A stretch of 64,000 nucleotides of DNA, from the NCBI GenBank assembly GCA_903813345.2, contig CAIIXF020000004.1, positions 26,599,985 through 26,663,984 on the forward strand. The letters are read 5' to 3'. The notes beneath the pieces are model-generated. The model saw only the letters and a program-made list of their open reading frames with translations. It was not told the DNA's origin and searched no databases. Of this stretch, positions 42,709 to 53,574 are shown one piece after another; positions within the stretch are counted from its first letter, which is position 1; every line of letters starts with the position of its first letter. Both the position numbers and the translations under genes were made by a program. The DNA comes from Owenia fusiformis. Lineage: Eukaryota > Annelida > Polychaeta > Sabellida > Oweniidae.

Positions 42709-43207
42709 ATTGACTGATAAAGTCGTGTTGAGTTACACTGATCTCTTTACTATATAGTGTATTGAGAGTTTTTAGCAATCACTCAGAGCTAAGTCAGCTC
42801 GTAATTATATTCACTCAGAGCCAAGTCAGCTCGTAATTTTATTCACGCAGAGCCAAGTCAGCTCGAAAGAATTACTTCAAGCGTGATCTATAAAAACAAA
42901 ACGCTTTTCACAATGAAAGCCCAGTAAGGCTATGACCATTGGTTTATTTTGTAAAAAGTTTTCCCGCGTTTTGCGAGACAAAGAAATTCCCAATCAGGGG
43001 TAAGCTGCTATTCACACAGTAATTGAACCCCGAGTCAGGGTTATTTATTCATCAAAATATATCCAGTTAGATATATATCAATGTATTGAATGTACTGAAC
43101 ATTAGACAAGGTAGCTAAAGTCCAGGCATAAAACCGCAAAGTGAATTCTCACCTGCTGAGCAGCTCAAATGTGGAACACGTCCACCTACCTGCAAAGTCG
43201 CAATAAA

Positions 43208-43274
43208 TCTAACCTACGCATGCGCAGTGAATCATCTCATGTAATCGGCATTGGTTTTAGCAAGGAGGTAGAAT
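43208..43274. repeat. DIRS right terminal repeat
   Basis: Inverted match to 38119-38184; it ends 'ttttagcaaggaggtagaat'. Just inside (42770-42890) a 'gagccaagtcagctcg' phrase is repeated three times, perhaps a 5' UTR feature of the element. Confidence 0.85.
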
Positions 43275-44704
43275 AAGTTTATGTAAAACAACCCAGCCCA
43301 CCTTGGGCTTATTAACCACTTCAAATAACATTTAATAACAAATTCAAAATATAAATATAAGTTACAGGTTCATGGATCCTTATAAATCAGCTGCTGTCTT
43401 CTTACATATGCCTCTCTAATATATTTAACAATTTTACAAGTCTCATTTTCAAAAAGATAGCAAACCTATGAATGGACAAACAAACTACTTGTTTGGAACT
43501 AAACAACTTGTATGATTTAAGATTGTACAAAAACATACGTGATCTAGCAGCTGTAATCATTAGCACAAGGTCAGCCACTATAACTTTTAAAGAAAATAAC
43601 TCAGACATAGCTAGCCAAGTTGTGTCCGATCCAGCCAATCCGAAGACGCTATTTTACATAACTGCATTCCATTATGTAACCAATTAACAACTCAAGGTCA
43701 CTAGTTAAGCGGTTGTCAAGGTGATAACTTGACTCCTCAGATTGAAAAATTGATAACTTGCCAGCTGACCCATACAAAAATTTTCATTAAAAATATATTG
43801 TTTTGGTGATTTCGTACCTGTAGAAAACATTTTGCAATGTGTGAAAGTAATTTAAGCCCAAGACTCAATGCATTGTGTAATGCCCATTCCTTTGAGGCGT
43901 TGTTTCATTAAATTCTCTTGCAATTTTTGGAAAGCAACACGTTCAAGGGATGGTCATTCCACATTGCACCGATTCAGGGGCTTAAATCCTTAAACACAAC
44001 TTTGATAAAAAAAATTCACTCATTTTTTCAACATTACTCACGATATCCATGAATCACTACATTTTCAGGTGGTGAAAATCAAATTTCTTTAACCCTGGCG
44101 ACGTGGTGACATTTTGAAAAAGTGAAACAGCCTAAATAAGACAATCACCTGATCATGATGGCCTTGGAAAGTCTAACCTGCATTGCTGCTTGGACAACGA
44201 GCTTCTTAACTTGTATCAGTACTTTTCGTAATCCCGTGTTAAAGGACCGTTACGATCTGAGAACACGTTTGAATAAGAATCAACATCGCCCTCAATATTT
44301 CAACCTAATTTTCTTTTACCTAAGATCACAAGTGACAAGCAAAACACCATCACAAGTTTACGAATACGGTCACCTCTGATCGTGATGACCTTGAACGTAC
44401 TTTTAGAATACAGTGTTTGAACTTCAAGATTTCCATTGGTTAAAACACAACTGACAAGTTAAACAATCTTCTTTGGGAGTCAATTAGGTTGACAAAAAAT
44501 AAGGTTGTTACTCCCCCCCTGACTGGAGGTTGGAATGAATTCAACACAAAATGTCAAAAAGAGATCGATTATTCCCCACATCATTGATAAATAATTTCTA
44601 GTGATCTGGCTACAAAGGGAAAAACTTGAACCCCTATAACAATTTTGTAATTACAGTAAAATAATAATAAAGAAAATTAAACTACATTCTTCAAATTACA
44701 TATA
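43275..44704. other. spacer, no gene recognised
   Basis: ORFs at 43402-43687 and 44155-44379 have no family motif, splice support or homology to other parts of the window. Confidence 0.45.
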
Positions 44705-44880
44705 ATGCTACTTTGATATGATGAGTTGTATTGGGATGAGATGTCTTGAAATGAGTTGTCTTGGGATGAAATTCTTGAAATGAGTTGTCTTGGGATGAGA
44801 TGTCTTGAAATGAGTTGTCTTTGGGATGCATTGTCTCGAGGATGAGTTGTCTTGGGGATGAGTTGTCCTGTTACCGTCAA
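44705..44880. repeat. degenerate minisatellite ('gatgagttgtcttggg')
   Basis: Eight or nine variants of 'gatgagttgtcttgggatga' or 'gatgtcttgaaatgagttg' lie in a row. The minus ORF across it is an artefact of the repeat. Confidence 0.8.
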
Positions 44881-45584
44881 AATTATGTTTGTATAACTTG
44901 GTTTGATAGTTTAAGTTTAAAATAGTTTATTTAAGTGTCACTGGTATACAATTAATACATATATTAGGACATAGTTAAAATACCACCAGCCGACGTCGGC
45001 TTATAGTCATAATGTTATGATAGTCACGATGGAAGTAAATGCAAAAATACGACTATATGTTTTTCAAAAATAAAATAGTTCGAGTTGGAGTACCTTTGGG
45101 TCAAAACCTTGTTCTAGCAATAAAATAAATCAAGTCCAAACTGAATCACTTTCCAAAATCTTAGTTCATTGAACTCAGGAGAAATTAGTAGCTCCCATAA
45201 TTCTTTGCTATTACTTGATTTCAAGGGCTTCCCCTTATATTTCCCTAGATGGTCCCACGAGCCTTATATGGATATTCAAAATGGCGGACAAAAGTAAGTT
45301 GGATTCCTATATGGCCCTATAAGCCTTATATGGATCTGTCACATGGATATCACCTGATCAGATACCAACCCGGAATTTTAGGAAACCCCCACCACCCCTG
45401 TTTGAACTCATGTAGGTCGTGCTGTACCTTGGGGATAGAGGTTCATTGATGAGCTGACATTCAAGGGCTGACATTGCTCTATACCATCCACCGTTTATGT
45501 CATTGTGCCACAGCGAGCAATGTTTACTATTCAAAACAAAGAAGATCCCCTCTATATCATAATTGTCACTAATGGGTTATTTAA
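44881..45584. other. spacer upstream of lectin copy 2
   Basis: It contains the inverted match to 36880-36965 and, at 45250-45330, repeated 'gccttatatgg(at)' phrases. No gene. Confidence 0.45.
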
Positions 45585-45669
45585 AGCAATGTCACACAAT
45601 TGACGATTCAGAGCTACAGTTGCAATCGTCCAGGCGTTTTCCTTTAGCTAAATACGCAGAGGCCTAACA

Positions 45670-46680
45670 ATGTTGACGGACGCCATATTTTGGTTGGTGA
45701 CAGGGACGTTGGTGGCAAATACTATTGCAGGTCCTGGTTAGTATGATTACTTTTACATGTTTTTCTAAAACAAGCAGAACACTTACAATGTTGACGGGGC
45801 ACATATTCTGGTTGGTGACAGGAGCGTTGGCGGCAAATACTATTGCAGGTCCTGGTTAGTATGATTACTTTTACATGTTTTTCTAAAACAAGCAGAACAC
45901 TTACAATGTTGACGGGGCACATATTCTGGTTGGTGACAGGAGCGTTGGCGGCAAATACTATTGCAGGTCCTGGTTAGTATGATTACTTTTACATGTTTTT
46001 CTAAAACAAGCAGAACACTTACAATGTTGACGGGGCACATATTCTGGTTGGTGACAGGAGCGTTGGCGGCAAATACTATTGCAGGTCCTGGTTAGTATGA
46101 TTACTTTTACATATTTTTCTAAAACAAGCAGAACACTTACAATGTTGACGGGGCACATATTCTGGTTGGTGACAGGAGCGTTGGCGGCAAATACTATTGC
46201 AGGTCCTGGTTAGTATGATTACTTTTACATGTTTTTCTAAAACAAGCAGAACACTTACAATGTTGACGGGGCACATATTCTGGTTGGTGACAGGAGCGTT
46301 GGCGGCAAATACTATTGCAGGTCCTGGTTAGTATGATTACTTTTACATGTTTTTCTAAAACAAGCAGAACACTTACAATGTTGACGGGGCACATATTCTG
46401 GTTGGTGACAGGTGCGTTGGCGGCAAATACTATTGCAGGTCCTGGTTAGTATGATTACTTTTACATGTTTTTCTAAAACAAGCAGAACACTTACAATGTT
46501 GACGGGGCACATATTCTGGTTGGTGACAGGAGCGTTGGCGGCAAATACTATTGCAGGTCCTGGTTAGTATGATTACTTTTACATGTTTTTCTAAAACAAG
46601 CAGAACACTTACAATGTTGACGGGGCACATATTCTGGTTGGTGACGTTGGTGGTAAATACTGTCCAATATGAAGATTTAC
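45670..46680 (+). repeat. 118-bp tandem array of the signal-peptide exon (9 copies)
   Basis: ATGs stand at 45670, 45788, 45906, 46024, 46142, 46260, 46378, 46496 and 46614, exactly 118 bases apart. The first eight each encode a 22-residue signal peptide followed by CCTG and a GTTAGT donor, in phase 1 with exon 2. Copies 2-8 differ by only one or two bases. The last copy is altered (GTGACGTTGGTGGT) and lacks the donor. The unit contains 46 or so bases of the next copy's 5' side and a 'ttttctaaaacaagcag' stretch that could serve as an acceptor. Confidence 0.93.
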
Positions 46681-49600
46681 ACGTTTAGGATTTAAAGGGG
46701 CTCGTGCAGTGTCTAACTCTGCTACCAAATACACCAAATTAAAAGCGAATCAATAAATTATATTGACATCAGTATGTTTTAATATAAATCTTATTTTCTG
46801 TAAATAGTTTTCAATTTCAAAATTGGGTTGTTCAATTTAACAAAGTACAGTCAATATAAGGAATATAAACTGGACCTGTAGAGAGGAGCATGTACTCATA
46901 TTCATTCAACTTTTCTATAATTGCTCGCTTTATTTTTTACAGATTGCTTGTTGTTTACAAACTGGCGTTACCAAGGAGAATCTCGTAGTAAATTTATTTG
47001 GAAGACTGAGAAATGCCTACAAAGTACAGTTCAAACGCTGTGTGAACAACCGAAAGATGGATCAGGTAATAGAAAATTGACTGGTACAGGTTATACAACT
47101 ATGTAACGACTGAATACAAGATCGAGAATAAATTAAAAAAAAATTATATTCATGAAGGAAAAGGGCTATATACCACATACACTCCCCTCCAAAAAGAAAA
47201 TCCAGCTAATTTCACTAAAAAATGCAAAGGCCATCAACGGGGCCATGTGCTATGTAAACTGGTCCACTTTTATTAAAAAGACCACGGAGAACAAAAATGA
47301 ACAAAGTAAATGCTTGTTTTGTAGTTGGTTATGCCTGAGTCACATTTTCGCTGATTCATCGACCGGCGCCAGCGCCCGTCCGATTGAGTATTTCGTTCAA
47401 AATTGTATGTTCTCCAAATCCTATTTTGTGACAGTTTTTTTCAATGATATGTGAATTAGACCGGCACCAGCGCGCGGCCGATTGAGTATTTTGTTCAGAA
47501 TTGTATGTTCTCCATATCCTATTTTGTGACAGTTTTTTTCAATGATATGTGAATTAGACCGGCACCAGCGCGCGGCCGATTGAGTATTATGTTCAGAATT
47601 GTATGTTCTCCATATCCTATTTTGTGACAGTTTTTTTTAATGATATGTGAATTTAGTTTGATATTTCACAATACCAACAATTCAATTTCATCTATTTTAA
47701 CTTAGGGTAAGAGTAAATTTTAGGCATGAAATAACGTGACCAAATATGCAAGTTCTTCAATCATTACATCACTGACCTCCTGTTCTTTGAACAATTTTTA
47801 GGCGAAAGACAGAGGATTTCACGATTGCAATTACATCTCATCTTCTGTACTTTTTTCAATTTTAGGCGAATGTTCGGAGGATTTCACGATGGCTTTCCAT
47901 AACACCTTCTGTTCCTTACACAATTTTAGGCGAATGTACATGTACACGCACAGAGGATTTCACGATGACTATTACATCACATCTTCTCTTTCCTTACAAT
48001 TTTAGGCGATTGTCCAGCTGATTTCCCAATGGCTATAGGAGACAGTTGCTACTGGTTTGATTTGACTCCAGTAGATCACGACGAAGTGAGTGAAATATGT
48101 GCGCTTAAGGGCGGAGATATCGCTGCCATTGACACACCAAGCGAGGCGAGAGAATTGGGAAAGCTACTTGCAGCGGTACCCGATGCAGGATACAAGAATT
48201 ACAAGGAATTCAGAATAAAACATTGGACAGGTATGTACAAATTAAACTACATGTGACAAAATCATTTCTCGGGAAATTATTACCTGTGCTTATAAGTGAT
48301 TGGTAGTGCAGGTTGCCTAGACAAAAGGCCTTTTGTATTGTTGTTGCTTAAAATGGAAAATCAAGTAAGTACAGTAATCAGTAAAACGATGCTAAAGCAA
48401 TCGCACATACGGCTGGTTTCGTTTTGATTAAGGAAAAGTAAAATTTCATTTTGATTTCTCTACCAATACTTGCAATCCGGTGTCATTCATGCCAGAAAGG
48501 AAAATTTTGGAATAGGTCAGAATAATCAAAAATAAAATCAAGCCAATGCTCCTCTACATCCGAAGATTGAAAATAGTCAAGCTATTTGAGTAGCGTACGT
48601 TGTTGAAACGCAACACTGGACGAAAAACCATTGATTGACTCATTGCCCCTTTAGACCCAGAAAACGACTTTTGCATATGTGCTCTTATTTATTTTTATTT
48701 ATTTATTCGTGCTAGGCCCTATTATTGTATTCCATTTATGTTTACTACCGTTTCATACCGTTATAATTACATACCCTACGGAAAAAATAGATAAATAAAT
48801 AAAAATTCCAGGATACAAGGAGTATGCGAACCAACAGGAGGATTGCAAGTGTTTGATTCTATCAAACTATAGAACCAAAGTGAGCGACCCCGGGAAACTC
48901 TATATAACTAGAGAGGGTTGTGACGGCCTGTCCCAATTACTCTGTGAGATGGACATTCCACCATCAGGTGAGGACTGGCAAAGGGCCATTTTTTATTCTA
49001 TATTTATGTTACACTTACATGTACTACATTTATTTCTTGTTGAATAGATATGTTATTGTACTTTTGCACATTCTGTAAATTAAATTTTTCTATCAGAATA
49101 TTTTGAAACGAAAAATGGAATCAGATTATGGGAACTTTGTTATTGATCATTCCCTCCTTCGCTGATGTTTTCGATTGCCCTTGGGCACGTCCGTCCGGGG
49201 TACTAGACATGAAAGGGAGTGTGCTAAATTCAATGCCCGGTGTGGGGTTCGAACTGGATCATTGACTTTAGCACTCTCCCTTTCATTTCTAGTATATGGC
49301 TTGGGCTGGCCCGTCACACTCCAGGTCCCCGGGCGGAAGTGCCCAAGGGTCGTTATACAATTAACCATTTAATTGGGCGGTTATCAATTACCAATATGCA
49401 AGTTCAGTGAATTTAAAGATTTCTGATTTTGTAGTTTTCGCTACATCTAATTATACTTTAAATCTAATGTTAGTTTAATAGAGGAATTTTAATCTTGCAA
49501 GGACAGGACTCATACAAGGGTTTTAACCTGGAGTCCGCCCATGCCTGGTATACACTAAAATTGACAGCATACTTGGCTTCAAGAGAAACACATGGAGACC

Positions 49601-50204
49601 CGACGACGATTCAATTATTTCATTTTAATTTAATTAAGGTGTATGCCCTGATGGTTTCAACGACTTCAAAGTTGACGGCTCTTGCTACATGGTTGACTTT
49701 GCCTTCAATGAGCACGACAGAAACGACATGTTCTGTAAGGTTGCAAATGACGCCGGCCATCTTGTTCGAGTTGATTCAGATTTTGCGAAAATTGGGAAAG
49801 AGCTTGTAAAGCTACCCAACTTTCCGAATGGATCAACTGTTGAATTCACTCTCGAAGACCCTGCGACAGGTACGTATTTGTGTAGATTTATTTCACGTGT
49901 TGTGAAATTCTCTAGCCTCTATGTGCTTTAATAAAAGTGCAACCAAACAATATTTTCTCATACAAAATTTGAAACATATCCTCATATCAATTCTCATCAC
50001 TTTAAGAAATCTTTGATCATTTTTCATAAAAAAAGTAAGTGACTCATTTTTTTAATTTTTTAATTATATTTAATAAAATCAAAAACGACTAGGCCTTTGG
50101 TTTGATTCGTGCAATTATTAGTAACCAAGATTGTATTTTCTTTTATTTAAGGTCCTATACCACAGTCATGTGCACCGCCGGAGCCTGATAACTCTAACCA
50201 ATAA
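45670..50204 (+). CDS. secreted C-type-lectin-like protein, copy 2 (six exons)
   Basis: Tandem paralogue of copy 1. Exons: 45670-45736 (or one of seven further versions of exon 1, see the array), 46943-47065, 48006-48230, 48812-48967, 49639-49869, 50152-50204. Exons 2, 3 and 4 have the same lengths as in copy 1 (123, 225, 156) and every junction is phase 1. The product has a signal peptide (IFWLVTGTLVANTIA), half a lectin domain (DCLLFTNWR..KCLQS..TLCE), a full domain (CPADFPMAIGDSCYWF..IAAIDT..HWTG with GCDGLSQLLCEMD), a second N-terminal half (CPDGFNDF..SCYMVDF) and a short tail (QSCAPPEPDNSNQ). No canonical sugar-binding triplet is visible. It probably acts outside the cell in recognition or defence. 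Confidence 0.82.
47362..47660. repeat. 98-bp tandem repeat derived from the 140-bp MITE family
   Basis: 'Accggc(g/a)ccagcg' starts at 47362, 47460 and 47558. The first copy is preceded by 'tgcctgagtcacatttt', the end sequence of the MITE at 13232 and 50382, and contains its 'ccgattgagtattt' core. The other MITE end is missing. It lies in intron 2 of lectin copy 2. Confidence 0.8.
47800..48005 (+). repeat. three degenerate duplicates of the exon 3 splice acceptor
   Basis: Before the true exon 3 (48006) three copies of its start occur: 'tttttaggcgaaagacagag' near 47807, 'ttttaggcgaatgttcggag' near 47862 and 'ttttaggcgaatgtacatgt' near 47925, each followed by 'gaggatttcacgatg'. Each carries a polypyrimidine tract and AG. 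The coding similarity lasts about 30 bases and then decays, so these are decoy acceptors or remnants of exon duplication. Confidence 0.8.
49165..49372. repeat. foldback element with tRNA-like core in lectin copy 2 intron 4
   Basis: The outer arms are 'ttgcccttgggcacgtccg' and 'gcggaagtgcccaagggtcg'. The inner arms are 'ctagacatgaaagggagtgt' and 'actctccctttcatttctag'. The centre carries 'aattcaatgcccggtgtggg', also present in the tRNA-like repeats at 22612-23188. Opposing ORFs are shadows of the palindrome. Confidence 0.75.
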
Positions 50205-50381
50205 CTGAAATACTGCGAATGACGTTGATTGACAAGAACAGTTTATTCCTTTTTATGCTTTATCACAAAGGCTGTACCAATGACGCATGACCGGTAACGC
50301 ACGGGTTACGGTCAACCAAAGGCAGATGAAATTTCAATATATCAGTGCATTGCATTGTCATTTTATGAATCATATCTCTTA

Positions 50382-50521
50382 TGCCTTGGTCACATTTTCT
50401 CCGATTTTCACTACGGCGCCCGGCCGATTGAGTATCTTGTTCAAAATTGAATACAATATTGAACAAAACACTCAATCGACCGGGCGCCGGCCGTTGGATC
50501 GGAGCATATGTGACCCAGGCA
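50382..50521. mobile_element. 140-bp MITE, PIF/Harbinger-like, copy 2
   Basis: Same length and inverted ends as 13232-13371, flanked by TTA on both sides (50379-50381 and 50522-50524). It is inserted in the 3' UTR of lectin copy 2: homology to the copy 1 3' UTR stops near it. Confidence 0.87.
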
Positions 50522-50524
50522 TTA

Positions 50525-51139
50525 ATTAACGCTACCTCTATGGGAATCGAGACATTTAAAGTTTATCAAATGTAGCTATAGCTTTCTTTCGATTTTAATG
50601 ATTTGGTTGAAAAACTTTACTAAACCAACTAATTTTAGCAGATTGTAAATAAACTCAAGATTCTATTTGTTGCATTAAACTATATATTTCTATATTATAT
50701 ACAATCCCAACAAGTGAACCTGAGGCCCAGGAATACGTTAAAAATGTATAAAATGTTCGCTAGTGTACTGAGTTGTTATTTAATGCATGGTGTATATATG
50801 TATTTACTAGATTACTTACATATATTAGAATAAGACTGATTTTTATAAGCTTAATGGATAAGAATAAGACTGATTTTTTTTATTAATGACAGTACAGTAT
50901 ACCCGGGCCTCAGAAGTGAACTATTAAGAAAAGCTATGTATAGTATCTCAGCACCTACTACATGTACTAGAAGAGAACCTACACATATCTTTTGCCATCC
51001 AAATACCAGAATTCTACTTTGTTAAACTTGGGCATGATGGTAAAGTGGTAACCTGGTAACAGCTTCTTCATATTATTTAGAACTGATGATCTCAGTCTTT
51101 GTTTCACGGTTTTCAATATCTAGCGAATTCGCAACTTAC
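50525..51139. other. spacer, no gene recognised
   Basis: A phrase 'agaataagactgattttt' occurs twice (50825-50880). No coding exon is visible. Confidence 0.45.
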
Positions 51140-51355
51140 TTATAGCATAGTTTATTATTCACGTATGACTTATGAAGCGTCTGATTACGTCATTATTTAT
51201 TACGCAGCTCTATACGTCGATAATTATGATATTCTTACGTATAGATGATGATTTATAAGAATATCACACTTATCGACATATAGAGCTGCGCATTAAATGA
51301 TGACGTATTCATACGCTTTATAAGTTATACGTTATACGGGAATAATAAACATGCT
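51140..51355. repeat. ~95-bp imperfect inverted repeat (foldback element)
   Basis: Arms run from 'tagtttattattcacgtat' to 'gatattctta' and from 'taagaatatcacac' to 'gggaataataaacatg', with an 18-base loop at about 51240-51257. Matching blocks include 'gcagctctat/atagagctgc' and 'ttacgtcat/atgacgta'. No ORF. It resembles a hairpin MITE; target duplication not resolved. Confidence 0.8.
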
Positions 51356-52325
51356 TTAAGTAAATTGCGAAATCTCTCTAATATCTGCTAGTTTAACCTA
51401 AAGACTATTTTTTGATGAAGTTTCTTTATTAATTAGGCCATCTAAATTGGTGACGTTTCCCAGTGTTCGGGTGCAGTGTTGTGGTATAGGATCAAAATAG
51501 TCACTTTACATTTAAGCTGTACTTATAGCTGATATAATATTATTTGTTCAATCTTAGGTCAGATTTGAGCCCCTGAGAACTTGTAGGTAATTTTTTAGCT
51601 GGTCAATTTGGAGCAAGTTGCAAAAAAGCCCTTTGACCTTGTTAATGTCATTGAAGGTCAAATCTTAAATCTGGTAAATGGTTTTTAAAGAAATTAAATC
51701 AGTCTTATCAGTATTTTTTAAGTTATTTGAAGTTGTAAGATTTTTTAAAGACGCCAACCTTCAACCGCCACCCGTTAGACACCAACCGCCGTCACAAAAA
51801 CGGAGACCATAACAATATGTCACCAATTTTTGGTGTTTGGTGGTGACATAATAGACATTGTTTGTCTTTTAATCTTAAACTGATTAGACCGTATACATTT
51901 TCCATTCTCATTGAGAAGGTCATTCACGATAAACCATAACACCTCATTTCTTCTCAGCCCCGAGATGTTTCAGGTGAAACAGAAAGATGGTATGAGTATC
52001 AGAATGAAGGTTAACGCTTAAAAGTGACACCACCCCGTATTCCTTGAATGGACCCCAGGGCCGTGTACATAATAACTGTATTTCTTTACTTTATAACCCA
52101 GCCCTCAAGACATTCCATTACAATACGTTTAAAACTGACCACATCATATAAAAACAATGACAAAAGGGAAAGGAAAAACAAACATTAAAAAAGGAATATT
52201 GAATAACTTGAAAACCAATACAAGCCCCAATATCCTTATCAATTAATACAAATTATAGAAGTGAATTTATGATGATCATAATCATCATAAAAGTCATCAT
52301 AAAATATCGATGTTATGTTTTTCAG
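51356..52325. other. spacer or intron before the vWA exon
   Basis: No coding exon is seen. It includes 'gatgatcataatcatcat'-type simple repeats at 52270-52305 and ends in the acceptor 'gttatgtttttcag' at 52312-52325. Confidence 0.5.
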
Positions 52326-52948
52326 TGTGCGCCGACATTGTCTTTTCATTTGATATATCGTGTTCGATTGACGCGACAAATATCACGGCGGCGTTGAACA
52401 TTGCCAAGGATATTAGTTTGAATTTGACACTCGACTCACTTAAAGGCTCAAGAATTAGTGGGTTCAGCTATAACGCCGATGTCGTAGATTCATTCTCAAC
52501 TGGCGAACCGGACGATAACCCATCAAATGTTGTGAAGCTGTTATCTGATCTAAAAGTCACTCCTGATACCACTGACGAATGCAGAACAAGGACCGATGTT
52601 GCATTTAATAAAGTAATTGCTACCTTGGCAACACCGAACGACAGGGATGACGAAGCCTATCGCGATGTTGTAATTTTCTTCGGAGATGGCAGAACTTCTC
52701 CTTTGAGGCACCGCCCAGCTGCAATTAAAGCTGCCGAATCAATACGTGACAACGGTGGTGTTGTTATATGGATAGTACTGACCAGTAACCGAGGGTTGAT
52801 TAAGGTTACTGATGGTATTGAAAATGAAATTAAGAACGTTACCTCGGAGGATCCATGTACAGGGGAAAAGTTGATATTCTATCATGACGATCCATTTGTA
52901 ACTCGAAGAATTCTCGGCTTTCTCGACCAAGCCGCTGGTTGTGTTTAA
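52326..52948 (+). CDS. von Willebrand factor A domain, terminal exon
   Basis: The exon begins after an AG acceptor in phase 1 and ends at a stop (52946-52948), about 207 residues. The domain starts CADIVFSFDISCSID, where DISCS fits the MIDAS D-x-S-x-S metal site. It continues with SGFSYNADVV, TRTDVAFNKVI, VVIFFGDGRTS (second metal Asp), GGVVIWIVLTS and ends in a helix FLDQAAGCV. The Cys pair near both ends could form a disulphide, as in extracellular vWA domains. No start codon or signal peptide belongs to it, so upstream exons must exist. The nearest phase-1 donors are those of lectin copy 2, so an alternative 3' terminal exon of that gene is possible. Otherwise a separate gene has unseen 5' exons. 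Confidence 0.78.
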
Positions 52949-53574
52949 CCTTACATCAAGTATTTGGCTTTCCCCTTTGTACCCGAGTTAAGAAGGGATG
53001 TGGTGGGGCATCCTTCAAGATCGGTCCTTCACTGCTTTCATAGCAGATGTAATGCAATGAATTACTCTTGGGCCAAGGATGGTGGTGGGGGGCACAACAG
53101 GGATTGATTCAATATCATTTCTGTAGTTACCAATCTTGAAATTCAGCCTATTTTAGCGACATCTATTTGTTGGTATTAAACATATTTCCAATCTGACTAA
53201 TAGAACAGAAATGGGGATTATAAAGTAGTTTGGATACTTTTTTATTTGTATCACTCATAATAACATTGAATGCAGTGCTGGGCTGTAATCCAGTCCAGAT
53301 TAATGTTATTTCAGGATCAAATGTCCTTCCACCTAGCCAAATATGGATGAAATAACATCATGTTACACCCTCTTCAGAAAATTGACAACCTGACCACCTT
53401 TGAAGAGCGTATCTGAATATTCATCTGAATAAACTAGATGCGAGTAGAAAAAATCTTGATTTACGTCATTAAATATTCAAAATTCAGTCAAAGTGATGTC
53501 ATATTTGAAATCTACATGTAAAAGTACATCTAGAAATATGGTTTCGAAAATTGTTGATCAACTTTGAAAATTAA
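52949..53574. other. 3' region of vWA exon, no further gene
   Basis: No coding exon. The dispersed repeat at 53575 follows. Confidence 0.45.

Larger units (their letters stand above)
38072..43274 (-). mobile_element. complete DIRS-type retrotransposon (5.2 kb)
   Basis: Three minus-strand frames lie in the order gag, RT-RNase H-methyltransferase, tyrosine recombinase. Inverted terminal repeats are present (38119-38184 against 43208-43274, with 38072-38118 a left-end extension). An internal complementary region at 38330-38450 is complementary to the left end (38330-38412) joined to the right end (38411-38450). This arrangement is diagnostic of DIRS1-like elements, which circularise and integrate through a recombinase without target duplications. 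It sits between the two lectin gene copies. Confidence 0.93.

Noticed and set aside
45722-46630. Seven overlapping 66-residue minus-strand ORFs with CxxC patterns
   Set aside because: They are identical shadows of the 118-bp exon array on the opposite strand.
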